Origin: Nocardia yamanashiensis NBRC 100130
GTDB lineage: Bacteria > Actinomycetota > Actinomycetes > Mycobacteriales > Mycobacteriaceae
Direction of reading: 5' to 3'
DNA: 64,000 nucleotides
Assembly: GCF_001613325.1 (NCBI RefSeq)
Contig: NZ_BDCD01000031.1
Location: 1 to 64,000 of the forward strand
Below are positions 61,501 through 64,000 of this stretch, piece by piece. Under the pieces are notes generated by a model. The model was not told where the DNA came from and made no database searches. It worked only from the letters and a program-made list of their open reading frames with translations. Made by a program: the position numbers and the translations under genes. Numbering within the stretch: the first letter of the stretch is position 1; each line of letters starts with the position of its first letter.

Positions 61501-63693
61501 ATGGCTCTCGACAGTGGTAGCGCGACCTCACAGACCGGCGCGACGGCGGCGCCACCCATTGCCAAGCGGGTGGCGGCCGAACGCGTGCACCACGGCGATG
61601 TGTTCGTCGACGAGTACGAATGGCTGCGGGCGAAGGAGGATCCCGAGGTCATCGCGTATCTGGAGGCGGAGAATGCCTATACCGAGGTGCAGACGGGGCA
61701 TTTGAAGGGGCTGCGGGAGAAGATCTTCGACGAGATCAAGGCGCGCACCCAGGAGACCGACCTGACGGTGCCGACCCGGATGGGCGAGTACTGGTATTAC
61801 TCGCGCAGCTTCGAGGGCAAGCAGTACGGGGTGTCGTGCCGCGCGCCGATCGCGAATCCTGACGACTGGACCCCGCCGGAGCTGGACGCCGATGCCGAGG
61901 TGCCGGGCGAGCAGGTGCTGCTGGACCTGAACGTGCTGGCCGAAGGCCACGACTTCATCGGGGTCGGCGCGTTCTCACTCACGCATTCCGGCGATGTGCT
62001 GGCGTACTCCGTGGACACGGTCGGCGACGAGCGGTACCTGCTGCGGTTCAAGAACCTGGAGACCGGCGAACTGCTGCCCGACGAGATCCCGGGCGTCGCG
62101 CCCGGCGCGACCTGGTCGCTGGACGGGGACTACGTCTTCTATCAGACCTTCAACGACGCCTGGCGCTCCGACACCGTGTGGCGGCACCGCATGGGCACGC
62201 CCGCGTCCGAGGACGTGAAGATCTTCCACGAGGCCGACGAGCGCTTCAATGTCGGCGCGACGGCGACCCGCTCCGAGAAGTTCCTGATCATCGAGACCTC
62301 GGGCAAGCTCACCAGCGAGATCTGGATTCTCGAATCCGATGATCCGACCGGCGAATTCCGGGTGGTGCTGCCGCGCCGCGAGGGCGTCGAATACGGCGTC
62401 GAGCACGCGGTGATCGCGGGCGAGGACAAGCTGCTCATCCTGCACAACGATGTGGTGGACGGGGTGAAGGCGGTCAATTTCGTGCTGGCCGAGGCCCCGC
62501 TCGCCGATCCGTCGAACCAGACGCTGCTGATCGGGCACCGCACCGACACCCGCATCCTCGATATCGACGCCTTCTCCGACAAGCTGGTGCTCAGCTACCG
62601 GCGCGACGCCCTGCCCCGGGTGGCGGTGTGGCCGCTCACCGACACCGGCTACGGCGAGCTGCGCGAGATCGAATTCGATCTGGAGCTGTTCGACGCCGGG
62701 CTGATGTCGAATCCGGAATGGGTGCAGCCGACCCTGCGCATGGGACTCACCTCGTTCCTGACCCCGCTGCAGATCTTCGACTACGTGCCCGCCACCGGGG
62801 AACTGCTGCTGCGCAAGGAAACCGTGGTGCTGGGCGGGTATGACCCGAACGACTATGTGCAGCACCGGGATTGGGCGACCGCCGCGGACGGCACCCGGAT
62901 CCCGATCTCCGTCGTGCGGCGCAAGGACGGCGGCCGGGCCGCCACCGCGGGCCCGCGCTACGCGCCCGGCGATCCGAAACCGTTGCTGCTCTACGGTTAC
63001 GGCTCCTACGAGACCAGCATCGACCCGTACTTCTCGGTGCCGCGGCTGTCGCTGCTGGATCGCGGCATGATCTTCGCGGTCGCCCATGTGCGCGGCGGCG
63101 GCGAAATGGGCCGGCTCTGGTACGACGAGGGCAAGATGCTGGTAAAGAAGAACACCTTCACCGACTTCGTCTCCTGCGCAAGGCATCTGGTGGATACCGG
63201 CGTCACCGCCGCCGATCGCATGGTCGCCGACGGCGGCAGCGCGGGCGGGCTGCTGGTGGGCGCGGTGGCCAATCTGGCGCCGGAGCTGTTCGCGGGCATC
63301 ATCGCCAATGTGCCGTTCGTGGATCCGCTGACCTCCATCCTGGATCCGTCCCTGCCGCTCACCGTCACCGAATGGGAGGAGTGGGGGAATCCGCTGGAGG
63401 ACAAGGAAGTCTACGAGTACATGCGCTCGTACTCGCCGTACGAGAACGTCGAGGCCAAGGACTACCCGGCCATTCTGGCCATTACTTCGCTGAACGACAC
63501 CCGCGTGCTGTACGTGGAACCGGCCAAGTGGGTGGCGAAGCTGCGCGCCACCAAGACCGGTGACTCCCAGCTGCTGCTGAAGACCGAGATGAGCGCCGGG
63601 CACGGCGGCGTGAGCGGCCGCTACGAGAAGTGGAAGGAAGTCGGCTTCGAGTTCGCCTGGCTGCTGGACACCGTCGGGCTCGCCGACGTGTAA
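61501..63693 (+). CDS. ptrB: S9A oligopeptidase B (protease II)
   Basis: 730-residue prolyl-oligopeptidase-family serine protease with N-terminal seven-bladed propeller and C-terminal alpha/beta-hydrolase domain. YGSYETSIDPYFS, FAVAHVRGGGEMGRLWYDEGK, the nucleophile region VADGGSAGGLLVGAV and the catalytic-His segment GHGGVSGRYEKW are all present. It cleaves short peptides after basic residues. M. tuberculosis has this gene split as ptrBa/ptrBb (Rv0781-Rv0782); here it is intact. ATG 61501 follows TAACGT by 6 nt. Confidence 0.92.
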   Translation: MALDSGSATSQTGATAAPPIAKRVAAERVHHGDVFVDEYEWLRAKEDPEVIAYLEAENAYTEVQTGHLKGLREKIFDEIKARTQETDLTVPTRMGEYWYYSRSFEGKQYGVSCRAPIANPDDWTPPELDADAEVPGEQVLLDLNVLAEGHDFIGVGAFSLTHSGDVLAYSVDTVGDERYLLRFKNLETGELLPDEIPGVAPGATWSLDGDYVFYQTFNDAWRSDTVWRHRMGTPASEDVKIFHEADERFNVGATATRSEKFLIIETSGKLTSEIWILESDDPTGEFRVVLPRREGVEYGVEHAVIAGEDKLLILHNDVVDGVKAVNFVLAEAPLADPSNQTLLIGHRTDTRILDIDAFSDKLVLSYRRDALPRVAVWPLTDTGYGELREIEFDLELFDAGLMSNPEWVQPTLRMGLTSFLTPLQIFDYVPATGELLLRKETVVLGGYDPNDYVQHRDWATAADGTRIPISVVRRKDGGRAATAGPRYAPGDPKPLLLYGYGSYETSIDPYFSVPRLSLLDRGMIFAVAHVRGGGEMGRLWYDEGKMLVKKNTFTDFVSCARHLVDTGVTAADRMVADGGSAGGLLVGAVANLAPELFAGIIANVPFVDPLTSILDPSLPLTVTEWEEWGNPLEDKEVYEYMRSYSPYENVEAKDYPAILAITSLNDTRVLYVEPAKWVAKLRATKTGDSQLLLKTEMSAGHGGVSGRYEKWKEVGFEFAWLLDTVGLADV

Positions 63694-63713
63694 GCGGTTC
63701 TCGCACAAGAGAA

Positions 63714-63749
63714 AACAGCCCCGCCGATCGAATGATCGGCGGGGCTGTT
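63714..63749. terminator. Bidirectional terminator between ptrB and the last gene
   Basis: 16-bp perfect stem (63714-63729 and 63734-63749), loop GAAT. On the minus strand it is followed by TTCTCTTG; it lies between convergent genes. Confidence 0.78.
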
Positions 63750-63801
63750 CATATGGAGCGGGTGGGGCGTCGATCGGCAAACACATACGCCGTTGCCAGG
63801 G

Positions 63802-63993
63802 TCAGGCGTTGGTCAGATGCGACCGATCGGCGCTGGGCCCCAGGGCTTTCGCCTTCACCTCGTCCGGCGGCACCCACGACGGCTTCTTCATCCTCTCGAT
63901 GATCAACGGCACCGCGCTGAACACGATCGCGCCGCCCGCCACCAGGGCGATATAGGTGGCCGGACTGCCGATGGGCAGCTGCGACGGCGGCAC
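63802..63993 (-). CDS. C-terminal part of a small membrane protein (probably 5' truncated)
   Basis: At least 63 codons on the minus strand ending at 63802. One hydrophobic segment (ATYIALVAGGAIVFSAVPLII) is followed by a basic, Pro-containing tail and ends SHLTNA. GTG 63991-63993 could be the start, but the frame stays open to the window edge, so the protein may be longer. Family not recognised. Confidence 0.5.
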   Translation of the reverse strand: MPPSQLPIGSPATYIALVAGGAIVFSAVPLIIERMKKPSWVPPDEVKAKALGPSADRSHLTNA

Positions 63994-64000
63994 GAACGCC

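Overview
The window is about 64 kb of GC-rich actinobacterial chromosome. Gene content points to a mycolic-acid-containing member of the Mycobacteriales, most likely Nocardia or a close relative. It has a complete mce4 sterol-import operon, KstR-type operators, an EspR-like regulator, a PhoPR pair, a mycothiol-family protein, F420-dependent enzymes and an antigen-85-like esterase. The genus is inferred from gene content; no rRNA is present. M. tuberculosis (Rv) equivalents are given from memory of those proteins and gene orders, not from a search.

Layout. 1-1887: end of a proline-rich membrane protein, an ImmA/IrrE metalloprotease and a polytopic membrane protein. 2481-2897: EspR-like regulator. 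3257-12597: sterol catabolism block with fadA5 and cyp125 (divergent), an operon of a two-OB-fold protein, ltp4, ltp3 and an NTF2-fold protein, an F420-type oxidoreductase, and fadD19. 12737-16363: interlude with an ECF sigma factor carrying a SnoaL-like tail, a VOC protein, a glycosyltransferase and a mycothiol-type DinB protein. 16429-30516: fadE27-fadE26, a 3Fe-4S ferredoxin, an SDR, then the ten-gene mce4 operon (yrbE4A/B, mce4A-F, two Mce-associated genes), almost all joined by start/stop overlaps. At least five exact and several near-exact KstR boxes (TnnAACnnGTTnnA) control this block.

30670-45236 is an accessory cluster on one strand: FAD monooxygenase, SDR, a 2186-residue fully reducing type I PKS module, a KshA-like Rieske oxygenase, a degenerate SCPx-type thiolase, a SnoaL-like protein, a DUF2236/MpaB-like oxygenase, a Ddn-like F420 protein and a second SDR. 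It lies between mce4 and otsA, which are almost adjacent in M. tuberculosis, so it looks like an insertion. It reuses sterol-catabolism protein families, has a KstR-like box in front of its first gene and appears to use methylmalonyl-CoA, an end product of sterol degradation. It is the best candidate here for an undescribed system: a sterol-responsive polyketide pathway.

45237-64000 is mostly housekeeping: otsA with a small upstream gene, an alpha/beta hydrolase, a lone MbtH-like protein, tRNA-Thr(UGU), phoP-phoR, two HIT proteins, a PH-domain protein, purD, an M23 peptidase, an aspB-type aminotransferase, a TetR regulator, purB, an Ag85-like esterase, DUF397 and DUF2330 proteins and an oligopeptidase B. 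Several of these genes have a TANNNT hexamer 6-8 nt before the start codon, suggesting leaderless transcripts. No insertion sequence, phage or CRISPR array was seen.
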